NCBI GenBank assembly: GCA_024233435.1
Contig: JACKPQ010000002.1
Coordinates: forward strand, 248,001 to 312,000
DNA length: 64,000 nucleotides
Direction: 5' to 3'
Source: Chlamydiales bacterium
Lineage (GTDB): Bacteria; Chlamydiota; Chlamydiia; Chlamydiales; JACKPQ01
Shown here: one piece after another, positions 52,107 through 59,892 of the stretch
Layout: each line of letters starts with the position of its first letter
How positions within the stretch are numbered: the first letter of the stretch is position 1
Translations under genes and position numbers: made by a program
The notes under the pieces: model-generated
Told to the model about the DNA's origin: nothing
Seen by the model: the letters and a program-made list of their open reading frames with translations, nothing else
The model's database searches: none

Positions 52107-52892
52107 TTAGTGGGTATTATAGTGCTTAAGGTATTTATCCCAAATATGGTCACCAGCTAATTTTTTCACGATAGCGTCAATTTTCTCTAAGATTTCTGGC
52201 GTAGATTGATCTGAATGATAGGTTATTGAAGAGCCTCTTGAAATAGGGCCTCCTATGTCGCTCATTTGGTTATAATATGAATCTGCGCACCTCTTCTTAA
52301 GTACAGCAATGTTTTCCATAAACTCATCCATGCGAGTACAAGGTTCATTAATAAAATTTAATATCGAGCTGAGCGTGCGTCTAGGATCCTGAATAAGATC
52401 TTCGTAATAAAACAACATTTTGTCTTTATCTGGTAACGCATCGAACCGTTGTAGTAAAGTGATGTAGCTTGTCATTTTTGCGCCTTTCGCAGCTATTTTG
52501 TTAAACTCATCAGCATTAAATTGACCATCAGGATTAAATTTGCAATACCGAAGGGCAACTTCACGATAGTTTCTTAAAATCATGATTTTTTTTATTTTAG
52601 GAAGCAGTTTGTGATTTGTTGGTAAATCATGAGTCCTAAATAAATAAGGTTTTCGTCGTTCTAGCTGTAGGCCTAATCGGTTGTATTGCTGTGTAAATGA
52701 GGTCTCACATAGAGCAGGATATGATAAAAGATGAGAAAGGTATCGTCTTGTTAAAAACTGCAAGCACGCAAGAGACCAATTTGTCCCGCTCCTTTGAGCG
52801 CTAATTAGTAATACTGGTCCCTGTTGTTTACTAGGGCTGCAAAATAGGCTTGTGTGAACAAAAACCAATGCTAGAATAAATCGACATTTCAT
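52107..52892 (-). CDS. Exported sulfotransferase (copy C)
   Basis: A 261-residue close paralogue of copy A. The signal peptide is MKCRFILALVFVHTSLFCS. The PAPS loop is LLISAQRSGTNWSLACLQFL, the 3'-phosphate motif is IMILRNYREVALRY, and FYYEDLIQDPRRTLSSIL follows. The C-terminal block ADSYYNQMSDIGGPISRGSS matches copy A's ADSY-IGG-ISRG block. It lies 54 bp upstream of copy B on the same strand and is the first gene of the leftward group 49617-52892. The 354-bp gap upstream of it contains repeat remnants. Confidence 0.82.
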   Translation of the reverse strand: MKCRFILALVFVHTSLFCSPSKQQGPVLLISAQRSGTNWSLACLQFLTRRYLSHLLSYPALCETSFTQQYNRLGLQLERRKPYLFRTHDLPTNHKLLPKIKKIMILRNYREVALRYCKFNPDGQFNADEFNKIAAKGAKMTSYITLLQRFDALPDKDKMLFYYEDLIQDPRRTLSSILNFINEPCTRMDEFMENIAVLKKRCADSYYNQMSDIGGPISRGSSITYHSDQSTPEILEKIDAIVKKLAGDHIWDKYLKHYNTH

Positions 52893-53247
52893 AAAGACAC
52901 CTTCTTGAGATTGAGGTTATAAAGAGGCAAATGTAAAAGGTTCTTGCATTTTTTGCAATAGGATTTATTTTTAAATGTTGTGAATAGCAAACGACCTAGC
53001 TGTTAACGATGCAAGGGGATCAACTGTCCAAGAAAAGGCCTGCCTTTTTGCTAGATTTACCAAGGAAAACTTGCTTGAAGATAGTTCTCTGGCTACCTCC
53101 TGCGAAATTTTTTCTGATAATCATATCAAAAATCTAAGCCGTCTTATAGACATTTGATCCGCAACTTGCATTCGTTTCTAAGCATGTGTCTTAATTGCTA
53201 ACGCGTAAGGGTAAAGCAAAAAAGGCATCAATAAAACTTATGCAACC
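52893..53247. other. Gene-free gap with remnant of a sulfotransferase 3' flank
   Basis: No convincing gene is present. The part from about 53043 to 53185 resembles the sequence just downstream of sulfotransferase copy A (44791-44860). The clearest match is CTTATAGACATTTGATCCGC (from 53142) against CTTTATAGATATTTGATCTG (from 44823). A weaker match before it is separated by about 85 extra bases. It is probably debris of a former sulfotransferase copy. The promoter for the copy C gene should also lie at the left edge of this gap. Confidence 0.55.
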
Positions 53248-54111
53248 TTACAATTTCTCCTGAAGGCTTTTTGCTTTAATTTTTATCCATCCATCAGGTC
53301 CTCCGATGTCTGGCTGGCCTCCAAACCATTCATTAGGTCTGACAATAATTTTACCGGGATTTTGATTTAGCCAAGCTGCCCACCAGCTAAATGTAGAGTT
53401 TGCAATAATGTTGTGCTTGCACAATGTTAAGATAAAAAAGTCGACATATAATGGTTCAGAACTTATAAAAATCACATTTTTCCCATTTGTAGGAATAACC
53501 GATTTTGCAAATTGGATATTGTCGCTACATACAACAAATAGTGCATCGTTTGGAAATAGACTCATTGCTCGTCCATAGTACTCTTCATCATACTGTCTAA
53601 ACGATGGCTCGTGGGGTTTTTCAGCATAATAATGGCGAACATGTATCCCTACGCTATTTGGGTGGGCTAATATTTTTCTGTATTTGCGCTGTATGTAATG
53701 TAAATCAGCTCTCTTAGGAGCAAATAATTTTAACAATCGGTCTCTATATCGACTAAAGTACTTCTCGTTTTGAGAATACCCGGCAATCCTCATGCCATTT
53801 TTAAAAGGAATAGGTTTGTAACCATATGCAGGTGTTGACCACGTGCATGAGATATCTGGCTTGGGGGGATTTAGAAGACATCTGAAGAGAACGTGTTGAT
53901 ATACTTCTGAGTGAGGTCTTACAGGAATAAGATCTGGAAAGTATGGGTCTGCGCCGTTATCCCATGCTACAGCGCATGTAGTTGCTACCTGAAACATTTG
54001 ATTTCCAAGCCCACCAAGAATTGATCCAACTACGTATGGTCTTTCCTCTGAGTGAGCTTTAAAAACGAGCAGACAGATTGATAGAAGTAAATATATGTGC
54101 TTATTTTTCAT
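53248..54111 (-). CDS. Exported GT11 alpha-1,2-fucosyltransferase-like
   Basis: A 287-residue GT11 family protein with a signal peptide (MKNKHIYLLLSICLLVFKAHS). It opens with VVGSILGGLGNQMFQVATTC, the GT11 signature. It has GIHVRHYYAEKPHEPSFRQY at the GDP-fucose site, YYGRAMSLFPNDALFVVCSD, and NIIANSTFSWWAAWLNQNPG near the end. GT11 enzymes transfer fucose from GDP-fucose to galactose. A fucosyltransferase with a signal peptide is unexpected in bacteria, since GDP-fucose is cytosolic; animal homologues work in the Golgi lumen. It overlaps the upstream methyltransferase by four bases. Confidence 0.87.
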   Translation of the reverse strand: MKNKHIYLLLSICLLVFKAHSEERPYVVGSILGGLGNQMFQVATTCAVAWDNGADPYFPDLIPVRPHSEVYQHVLFRCLLNPPKPDISCTWSTPAYGYKPIPFKNGMRIAGYSQNEKYFSRYRDRLLKLFAPKRADLHYIQRKYRKILAHPNSVGIHVRHYYAEKPHEPSFRQYDEEYYGRAMSLFPNDALFVVCSDNIQFAKSVIPTNGKNVIFISSEPLYVDFFILTLCKHNIIANSTFSWWAAWLNQNPGKIIVRPNEWFGGQPDIGGPDGWIKIKAKSLQEKL

Positions 54112-54947
54112 TGGCGTGTCCTATCCCAAGTAATTAAAACATTGTTTGTGTAGCTGAAAACTGGTTCTGCATGGATTTTAGGGTTGATTCCATGCTCTTG
54201 TAAAAGTTCGATGAACTCGGTCACTGATAAGTGGTCAAAGCTGCTGATGCTATTAAAGAGCATATATCCTCGCTTAGATTTTATGATGACCCGGTTAAAG
54301 TAGTCTAATTGAGTGATGCGATCACATTCTGAGAAAGCGTAATTACTAATAAACAAGTCAACAGCATCAACTGGAAGCTGTGCATAAGCATCTAGACAAT
54401 TCACATTTGAGACATTCAGTTTAGACATCATTTTTTCTATGAGCATTTCTACTTCAGGTAGATCGTAAATATAATATTTCGAAAAGGGTGACAGCACAGA
54501 TAACATGTAAGCTTGGCCACCAAATCCAGCTCCTATCTCAGCGACGGAGTAGTTCTCAGGTAATTTAAATAATCTGTGGATGTGGTCCGCCACTAGAACG
54601 TATTTCAATGCCGTACCTGAAAAAGCACCAAATCTTGGAAGGGGATATCGACTTGGCTGGCCATAGGAGTCCAATTTTCTAAATTTTGGAATTAGGGAAA
54701 GAGTTTTCTTAGTTGCATGCTTTTTAAGGTAATCAGCGAGCTCACCCTGCTGTCCGCACTCAACAGCGTGAAAATAACTCGGTATGGACCGAAATTTTTC
54801 AAAAACAGCATCGTCTAGGGCAGCTTCTTGACAGACTTTCCTGTATCCGCTAGAGTTTCCTGTGATGCTTTTTTGCGGTGGCTGGTTTGCAATGAGACTG
54901 CCTCCAAGAAACGTAACGAAAGCCAGTATGCAGTACTTTTTAATCAT
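54108..54947 (-). CDS. Exported putative sugar O-methyltransferase
   Basis: A 279-residue protein with a signal peptide (MIKKYCILAFVTFLGGSLIAN). The middle contains FKLPENYSVAEIGAGFGGQA (SAM loop GAGFGG), KYYIYDLPEVEMLIEKM (acidic strand) and VDLFISNYAFSECDRITQLD. This is the pattern of the putative sugar O-methyltransferase family found beside glycosyltransferases. It is unrelated in detail to the two Methyltransf_24-type copies. It is coupled to the GT11 gene by ATGA, so fucosylation and methylation may follow each other on one glycan. It is divergent from sulfotransferase copy D across 241 bp. Confidence 0.78.
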   Translation of the reverse strand: MIKKYCILAFVTFLGGSLIANQPPQKSITGNSSGYRKVCQEAALDDAVFEKFRSIPSYFHAVECGQQGELADYLKKHATKKTLSLIPKFRKLDSYGQPSRYPLPRFGAFSGTALKYVLVADHIHRLFKLPENYSVAEIGAGFGGQAYMLSVLSPFSKYYIYDLPEVEMLIEKMMSKLNVSNVNCLDAYAQLPVDAVDLFISNYAFSECDRITQLDYFNRVIIKSKRGYMLFNSISSFDHLSVTEFIELLQEHGINPKIHAEPVFSYTNNVLITWDRTRQ

Positions 54948-55188
54948 TTGGAATTCTCCTGTTTTAGGTTAAGGATTGACAATACGGCAATCTTCTTTTT
55001 TGAATCAAGCAATTATTTCTATCGATTATTCGAATTTTTCAGTTTTCGGTATAAATAGGAGCGCTTTTTTTTTGGCAAATAAATGGAGGTTTATGGATAG
55101 TGGAAACTTCTGTTCAAGAAGTGGGGATTAAATTTTGTCATGATTGACAGATCAATTATCAAGCTTATTAGAATAGGGGAGCAAGTCT

Positions 55189-56001
55189 ATGATCTACTGT
55201 TTAAAGGAATTGTGGAATTCATCAATTGAGGCGGTCATCACACTATTGTTTTTAGTAGCTGCCTTGCTAAATGTTTCTGTTTTTTCGATGTCTGATCAGT
55301 TGTTTGTTTTAACAATCCCAAAATCAGGGACGTTTCTTACTGCAAGAGCCATCCGCATGATGACGGGTGTTCAGATCAAAGGCTCTCCTCTGAGCCACGA
55401 CTATTTTACAGATGATTTTTTGGATATGCATCCTAAAATAGCTACTACAGCCCATCTCGTAGAACGTTTTGAACCTTTACGAACAAATCAGAACGTAAAA
55501 AGAATTTTAGTTGTTCGAGATTTAAGAGATGTGTGTGTTTCGGCTTTATATTGGCTGCAAGAGCACGATTGGTATTCCTATGCTATAGATCATAGTGAGT
55601 TTTACAAGAGCAATTTTGATGGCCGGTTGTCTTATATGATTAATATGGGCCATCCCGAATTTAGCATGAAGAGCTTCGCTAGGCGTGCTATTCGCTGGAT
55701 GCGAACACCTGGAGTGCTTGTGGTTCGGTTTGAAGATCTAATTGGTGAAAAAGGAGGCGGGTCGAAAGAATCTCAACTGCAAACTCTGAAAAATATCGCA
55801 GAGTACTTAAAGGCTGAGGTGTCGCAAGAAACGTTAGAAAATGTTGCTGAAAATTTGTGGGGAGGAGGCGGAACTTTTAGAAAAGGCCTGATTAATAGTT
55901 GGAGATCGAGTTTTAATGAACATCACAAATCTCTTTTTAAACAAATTTTAGGGGAAGAGTTAGTGGAGCTTGGATATGAAAAAGATTTATACTGGAATTA
56001 A
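55189..56001 (+). CDS. Exported or anchored sulfotransferase (copy D)
   Basis: A 270-residue protein with a hydrophobic N-terminal segment (VITLLFLVAALLNVSVFS) preceded by 15 polar residues, giving a long signal or a type II anchor as in Golgi enzymes. The PAPS loop is LFVLTIPKSGTFLTARAIRM, the 3' motif is RILVVRDLRDVCVSALYWL, and VLVVRFEDLIGEKGGGS follows. The C-terminal GGGGTFRKGLINSWRSSF matches the RKGxxGxWK PAPS-binding end of the Sulfotransfer_1 family, which copies A and C lack. It is thus the most canonical family-1 sulfotransferase here. Confidence 0.84.
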   Translation: MIYCLKELWNSSIEAVITLLFLVAALLNVSVFSMSDQLFVLTIPKSGTFLTARAIRMMTGVQIKGSPLSHDYFTDDFLDMHPKIATTAHLVERFEPLRTNQNVKRILVVRDLRDVCVSALYWLQEHDWYSYAIDHSEFYKSNFDGRLSYMINMGHPEFSMKSFARRAIRWMRTPGVLVVRFEDLIGEKGGGSKESQLQTLKNIAEYLKAEVSQETLENVAENLWGGGGTFRKGLINSWRSSFNEHHKSLFKQILGEELVELGYEKDLYWN

Positions 56002-56028
56002 CAGCTTGGCCGTTCAATTGAAGTTATA

Positions 56029-56158
56029 GGCTATGGTGGCGCGGTTAGCCATAGCGTAGCTAGAATTTCAAACAATTTCAGTATATACCGAATAGACCTC
56101 AAAAATCGGTTTTAGGCTACGCGAAAGTTTTCGATTTTTGAGGTCTATTCGGTATATA
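56029..56158. repeat. Two nested-by-position hairpins, one with 27-bp perfect arms
   Basis: First hairpin: GCTATGG (56030-56036) with CCATAGC (56049-56055). Second: a perfect 27-bp inverted repeat, 56082-56108 with 56132-56158, its arms beginning TATATACCGAATAGACC, around a 23-base centre. AGCGTAGC in the first and GGCTACGC in the second centre are also nearly complementary, so the two could fold together. It lies between sulfotransferase copy D and the GT2-like gene. It could be a terminator, a regulatory leader, or the remains of a small mobile repeat. Confidence 0.75.
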
Positions 56159-56214
56159 TCTTGCAATCTGTTATATAAAGATCAATATGTGGTTACTAAT
56201 TATGGGTTGAGCTC

Positions 56215-57717
56215 ATGTCATATGATTTACGCAGGTTATTGATTTTTTTTCTAATACTCGTGCTGCCTGCATTTGTGTTTAAGGAATATCATGTGCTCAA
56301 ATCCGCTAGGCAGCCGCAGCATGTGGTTGTGAATGAGCCGAAACCAGCGGGACCGAAGATCGATCATCATTTTGTTGTTGTCTACATTTCTAACGGCGCG
56401 AACGCTTTTGTTGAAAAGAGTTTGCACTCGATTTGTAATCAGGATTATCGCCACTATCGCGTTATTTATGTCCAAAATGGAAATGATGCTAAGACTCAGA
56501 AAAGGGTTGAGGATTGTTTGTTTGGTAAAAAGTTTGGTCAGAGGTTAGAGATTTTAAGTTATGCGACACCGGTCTCTGTGGCAAAGATTTACAAGGAGAT
56601 TTTGCAGGACTGCAAAGATGAGGAGATCATTGTTCAATTGTCGCATCATGATTGGCTTTCGAATTATGATGTGCTCAAGACGTTGAATGAAACGTATCAA
56701 GATGATGATGTTTGGCTCGCTTATGGAAGTCGATTGGAATATCCGTCAATGAAGAAGGCAGATGCGCTGCATGGCAGACCTCTTTTAAATCAGCAGAGGC
56801 TCATGAAAATGCCCTGGTCCCAGGCTTCTGTAAAATCGTTTTATGCAAGGCTGTTAAAACAGGTTGATTTGGATGTTTTAGCTGTTGAGTTTGCTGGTGA
56901 TGATGGTGTGGATTATAATTTTATGGTCCCGATGCTTAAATTAGCAAAGTGGCATGTGCGATATGTACCTCAGGCAATGTCTGTTCACAATAGGCTAAAC
57001 GTATCTGGTGGGCAACCACCTCTTGTGTTGGGAAAAATGATGGATCAATTTAGCCAGAATTTGCAAACGTGCGCTCATTTGGCTAAGGGGCAACAAGTTG
57101 ATGCGAATCGAAAAGCTGATCTGATTATCATGTCGCATAATCAGCCTTACCGTCTCGATGTGTGCTTGGAGTCGATTTTTCGTTATGTATCAGGTCTTGA
57201 GTCGGTTTATGTTATTTACACAACTGACCAAGAGCACCAGAATTTGTATTTGCAACTTCAAGAGAAATATGCTCAGGTCTGTTTTCGATTGGGTCAGAAT
57301 GCGTTTAAAACAGTGGTTCTTGGTATTTTAAAAAATCAAACGTCTAGCTCAGAGTTTGTTGCTGTAGCAACAGATAATCAGCTGGTTCAAAAGAAGATTC
57401 AATTGGGCGAGTGCATTCAAGCCATCACGCAAACGGAAGCTGATGTCTTTTACCTTAGTATGGAAAGCCAGGGCTTGCTAGCTAAGCGCAATTACTCGCA
57501 TAGTGTGCCCGATCGGATTCATATCATGCAACCTGACCAAGGGACGATGGCGGTGCCACTTAACTTGGTGCTCTACCGAAAGGAGGAGTTGTTGCACAAT
57601 TTGGATAAGATTGATTTTAATAGCCCCTCAACATTGATCCATGCATGGCAGCAGGGGATTGGTTTGCCGCAGATGGGGCTTTACTACGAGCAATCTAAAG
57701 CGGTACAACTCAATTGA
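56215..57717 (+). CDS. Membrane-anchored protein with two GT2-like domains
   Basis: A 500-residue protein with an N-terminal anchor or signal (LLIFFLILVLPAFVFK). The first half is a GT2-like fold: HHFVVVYISNGANAFVEKSL, HSICNQDYRHYRVIYVQNG, and DEEIIVQLSHHDWLSN, where the usual DxD is replaced by SHHDW. The second half starts again near residue 300 with ADLIIMSHNQPYRLDVCLES (GT2-like start, shorter). The loss of a clear DxD makes catalysis uncertain. ATG is at 56215. It ends convergently, overlapping rpoN by eight bases, and closes the main accessory island. Confidence 0.65.
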   Translation: MSYDLRRLLIFFLILVLPAFVFKEYHVLKSARQPQHVVVNEPKPAGPKIDHHFVVVYISNGANAFVEKSLHSICNQDYRHYRVIYVQNGNDAKTQKRVEDCLFGKKFGQRLEILSYATPVSVAKIYKEILQDCKDEEIIVQLSHHDWLSNYDVLKTLNETYQDDDVWLAYGSRLEYPSMKKADALHGRPLLNQQRLMKMPWSQASVKSFYARLLKQVDLDVLAVEFAGDDGVDYNFMVPMLKLAKWHVRYVPQAMSVHNRLNVSGGQPPLVLGKMMDQFSQNLQTCAHLAKGQQVDANRKADLIIMSHNQPYRLDVCLESIFRYVSGLESVYVIYTTDQEHQNLYLQLQEKYAQVCFRLGQNAFKTVVLGILKNQTSSSEFVAVATDNQLVQKKIQLGECIQAITQTEADVFYLSMESQGLLAKRNYSHSVPDRIHIMQPDQGTMAVPLNLVLYRKEELLHNLDKIDFNSPSTLIHAWQQGIGLPQMGLYYEQSKAVQLN

Positions 57718-58936
57718 TGCGGCGCTCTGAGGCGGATGGAATTTTGAGCTTTTGACGATATTTAGCGATTGTGCGGCGTGCGCATTGGATATTTTTATCT
57801 CTTAGGGCTTTTACAAGGGCTTCATCTGATAGGGGGGATGCTTTGTCTTCTTGAGCAATGAGCTCTTTTAATATTTCAGTGACTGTTGCGTTGGAAAAAA
57901 AGTAGCGTAGCTCAAACATGCCTTGGGGTGCGAGCAGGGTTTTGTCTTTAATGGCTCGGTTGATTGTTGAAATTGATAGGCCTAATTCTTGTGCTGTGTC
58001 TTTGATGGATAGTGCGTTTAGAGTTGATTGGTGTGCAAAGAAGCCTTTTTGATGTTCAAGCAGATAATCGGCAATGGCCTGTAGGGTGGAAAATCGCCTG
58101 TCGACCATTCGCTTAAGCCATTGGCCAGCGGCGCATTGGCCTCGGATGTAAGATCGATCCGCTGCTTGAAGCTGGTTGCTTTCGAGGAGCTCTTGGTAGC
58201 ATTTGCTAATTTCAAATTGTGGGAGGATGTCTTTTGCAATGTGTGCTGAAAGAGAGCCGTTATGCTCATGAATGATGATGTCTGGGATGGCGGTATTTTT
58301 GTCAGAGCTTTGAGAGCGTCCTGGATGGAAATTAAGGAGGCGAACTTCTTTTTGAAGATAGGTCTTGAGTTCAGATAGGGTGATATTATGGATTTTTGCT
58401 AATTTGGAGATTTGACCATCGATGAAGAGCTGCCAATGAGTTTCAATGAGGGTGTAGAGCAGGGTTTTTTCTTTAGAGAGATTTTGCAGTTGGAGCATGA
58501 GGCTGTCTTGGAGGTTTAAAGCTGCAATTCCGCAAGGGTCAAGGCTTGCGATGAGTTTACAGATTTTTTCTAATTGGGATGTGGGGGTATTGAGGTAGGT
58601 AGCGAGCTCTTGATGTGACTGGGTTAGAAATCCATCTTCGTTTAGGTAGTGTAAGATTGCAAGAGCTAGATCTTTTTCTTGAGGATCTGAAAAGTAAACA
58701 GCTATTTCTTGTTTTAATTCATCAATGGGGCTCTTGGCTGTGGAAGTAGCAAATATTTCTGAGTGGTGCTTTTTGGGTGGGATGACACTAAGTGTTGGAT
58801 TTTGCTCAATCTCGTTATTTAGCCATTGGGCAAGTTCATTAATGGGCATTTGCAAAACATGCAATGCACGTTGTAATGCCAGACTAATGACTTGTGATTG
58901 ATTTAATTTTGCGGATTGTGTGTATTTATTATTCAT
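57710..58936 (-). CDS. rpoN: RNA polymerase sigma-54 factor
   Basis: Sigma-54 directs RNA polymerase to -24/-12 promoters and needs an AAA+ activator. The N-terminal Gln/Leu-rich activator-interacting region begins LNQSQVISLALQRALHVLQM and continues INELAQWLNNEIEQNPTL. The helix-turn-helix (KDTAQELGLSISTINRAIKD) and the C-terminal RpoN box (CARRTIAKYRQKLKIPSASE) are intact. It is 408 residues, slightly shorter than E. coli's 477, mainly by a reduced acidic region II. In C. trachomatis rpoN lies beside uvrD; here a sulfotransferase separates them. Confidence 0.96.
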   Translation of the reverse strand: MNNKYTQSAKLNQSQVISLALQRALHVLQMPINELAQWLNNEIEQNPTLSVIPPKKHHSEIFATSTAKSPIDELKQEIAVYFSDPQEKDLALAILHYLNEDGFLTQSHQELATYLNTPTSQLEKICKLIASLDPCGIAALNLQDSLMLQLQNLSKEKTLLYTLIETHWQLFIDGQISKLAKIHNITLSELKTYLQKEVRLLNFHPGRSQSSDKNTAIPDIIIHEHNGSLSAHIAKDILPQFEISKCYQELLESNQLQAADRSYIRGQCAAGQWLKRMVDRRFSTLQAIADYLLEHQKGFFAHQSTLNALSIKDTAQELGLSISTINRAIKDKTLLAPQGMFELRYFFSNATVTEILKELIAQEDKASPLSDEALVKALRDKNIQCARRTIAKYRQKLKIPSASERRIN

Positions 58937-58982
58937 AATTGCCTTAATTAACGATTAAGGCAATTTATTATTTTATGCAATA

Positions 58983-59810
58983 CTATTTCTTGTATTCAAA
59001 TTCATGTAAGTAGCTATTCCACAGCTTGGGATACTTTGATTTTACATAATTGTCTAAAAAGGCATGAGTTTTTGGTGAAATGAGGTCTCCAAAATAATGG
59101 ACATTATCTCTTGATACTGTGGTGTACTTCTTGGCATCATAGACATCTCTCAATTGCTGCTTAAATGAAGAATAGTTACTGATAAAATCGGTAGGGTCAA
59201 CAGGTTCTTGAATGAAGCTTAAAACAGCAGGGACGAATATTTCAGGATTCTTAACCAAATGCTCAAATTTGACGAGAAGCCGATTGGACGGATCCCATCG
59301 ATCATAAAGACGCAAGCGATTTATATATTCAGCGAAAATTGAACCGCCATTGATAATCTCGTGTTGCAAAAGTTTTTCTAGTCTTTTTGGGCTAGCATTC
59401 TTATTGCCATGTTGGATTTTTAAATTGCTCAAAATTGTTTCTTTGTAATTTCGAGAGGTAAATATTAATTTGTTGTTGCTGTGGTTTAGCTTTCCAAGTA
59501 GATGATATTCATGGCCCCAATACATGGTCGGTTTGGAAAAATCCATGTCGAGTCGAAGAATGTTTTCTGGATTTCTAAATGGAGGATCATTCAAAAAATG
59601 CCACATTGGTACGCGCCCTCGCAATGGCCTTTGTGTCAGGGACACAATGCTATACAGCAGTAGATGAGAACCAGTTCGTGGATTGGTAAGGATTAAAAGC
59701 TGGTTTTTAATTTTTTGTGGGTTGTCAAAATCTGCCACGCCCCCTTTATCAGGGTATGTAAACCCGCATAGAATAGTAACAATGGCGCACACAGAAAATA
59801 TTGACTTCAT
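58983..59810 (-). CDS. Exported sulfotransferase (copy E)
   Basis: A 275-residue protein with a signal peptide (MKSIFSVCAIVTILCGFTYP). The 5' loop is LLILTNPRTGSHLLLYSIVS, the 3'-phosphate motif is KLIFTSRNYKETILSNLK, and RLLVKFEHLVKNPEIFVPAV follows. The end (LRDVYDAKKYTTVSRDN, then VHYFGDLISPKTHAFLDNYV) is a diverged form of the ADSY-IGG-ISRG-YH block of copies A and C. It is A+T-richer than rpoN and pcrA, between which it sits on the same strand, so it appears to be an insertion into a conserved core neighbourhood. Confidence 0.78.
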   Translation of the reverse strand: MKSIFSVCAIVTILCGFTYPDKGGVADFDNPQKIKNQLLILTNPRTGSHLLLYSIVSLTQRPLRGRVPMWHFLNDPPFRNPENILRLDMDFSKPTMYWGHEYHLLGKLNHSNNKLIFTSRNYKETILSNLKIQHGNKNASPKRLEKLLQHEIINGGSIFAEYINRLRLYDRWDPSNRLLVKFEHLVKNPEIFVPAVLSFIQEPVDPTDFISNYSSFKQQLRDVYDAKKYTTVSRDNVHYFGDLISPKTHAFLDNYVKSKYPKLWNSYLHEFEYKK

Positions 59811-59892
59811 TTGGATCTCCTCTAGATAGCAAAGAACACGACATTACTAAAGCTGTAAAATTACGTCAATGGGCTTATTCGCTCGATTTGAG

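Noticed and set aside
55089..55140. Very short open frame upstream of sulfotransferase copy D (MDSGNFCSRSGD) as a leader peptide
   Set aside because: Twelve codons with a plausible ribosome site but no regulatory codon run or hairpin that would indicate attenuation. It is too short to support.
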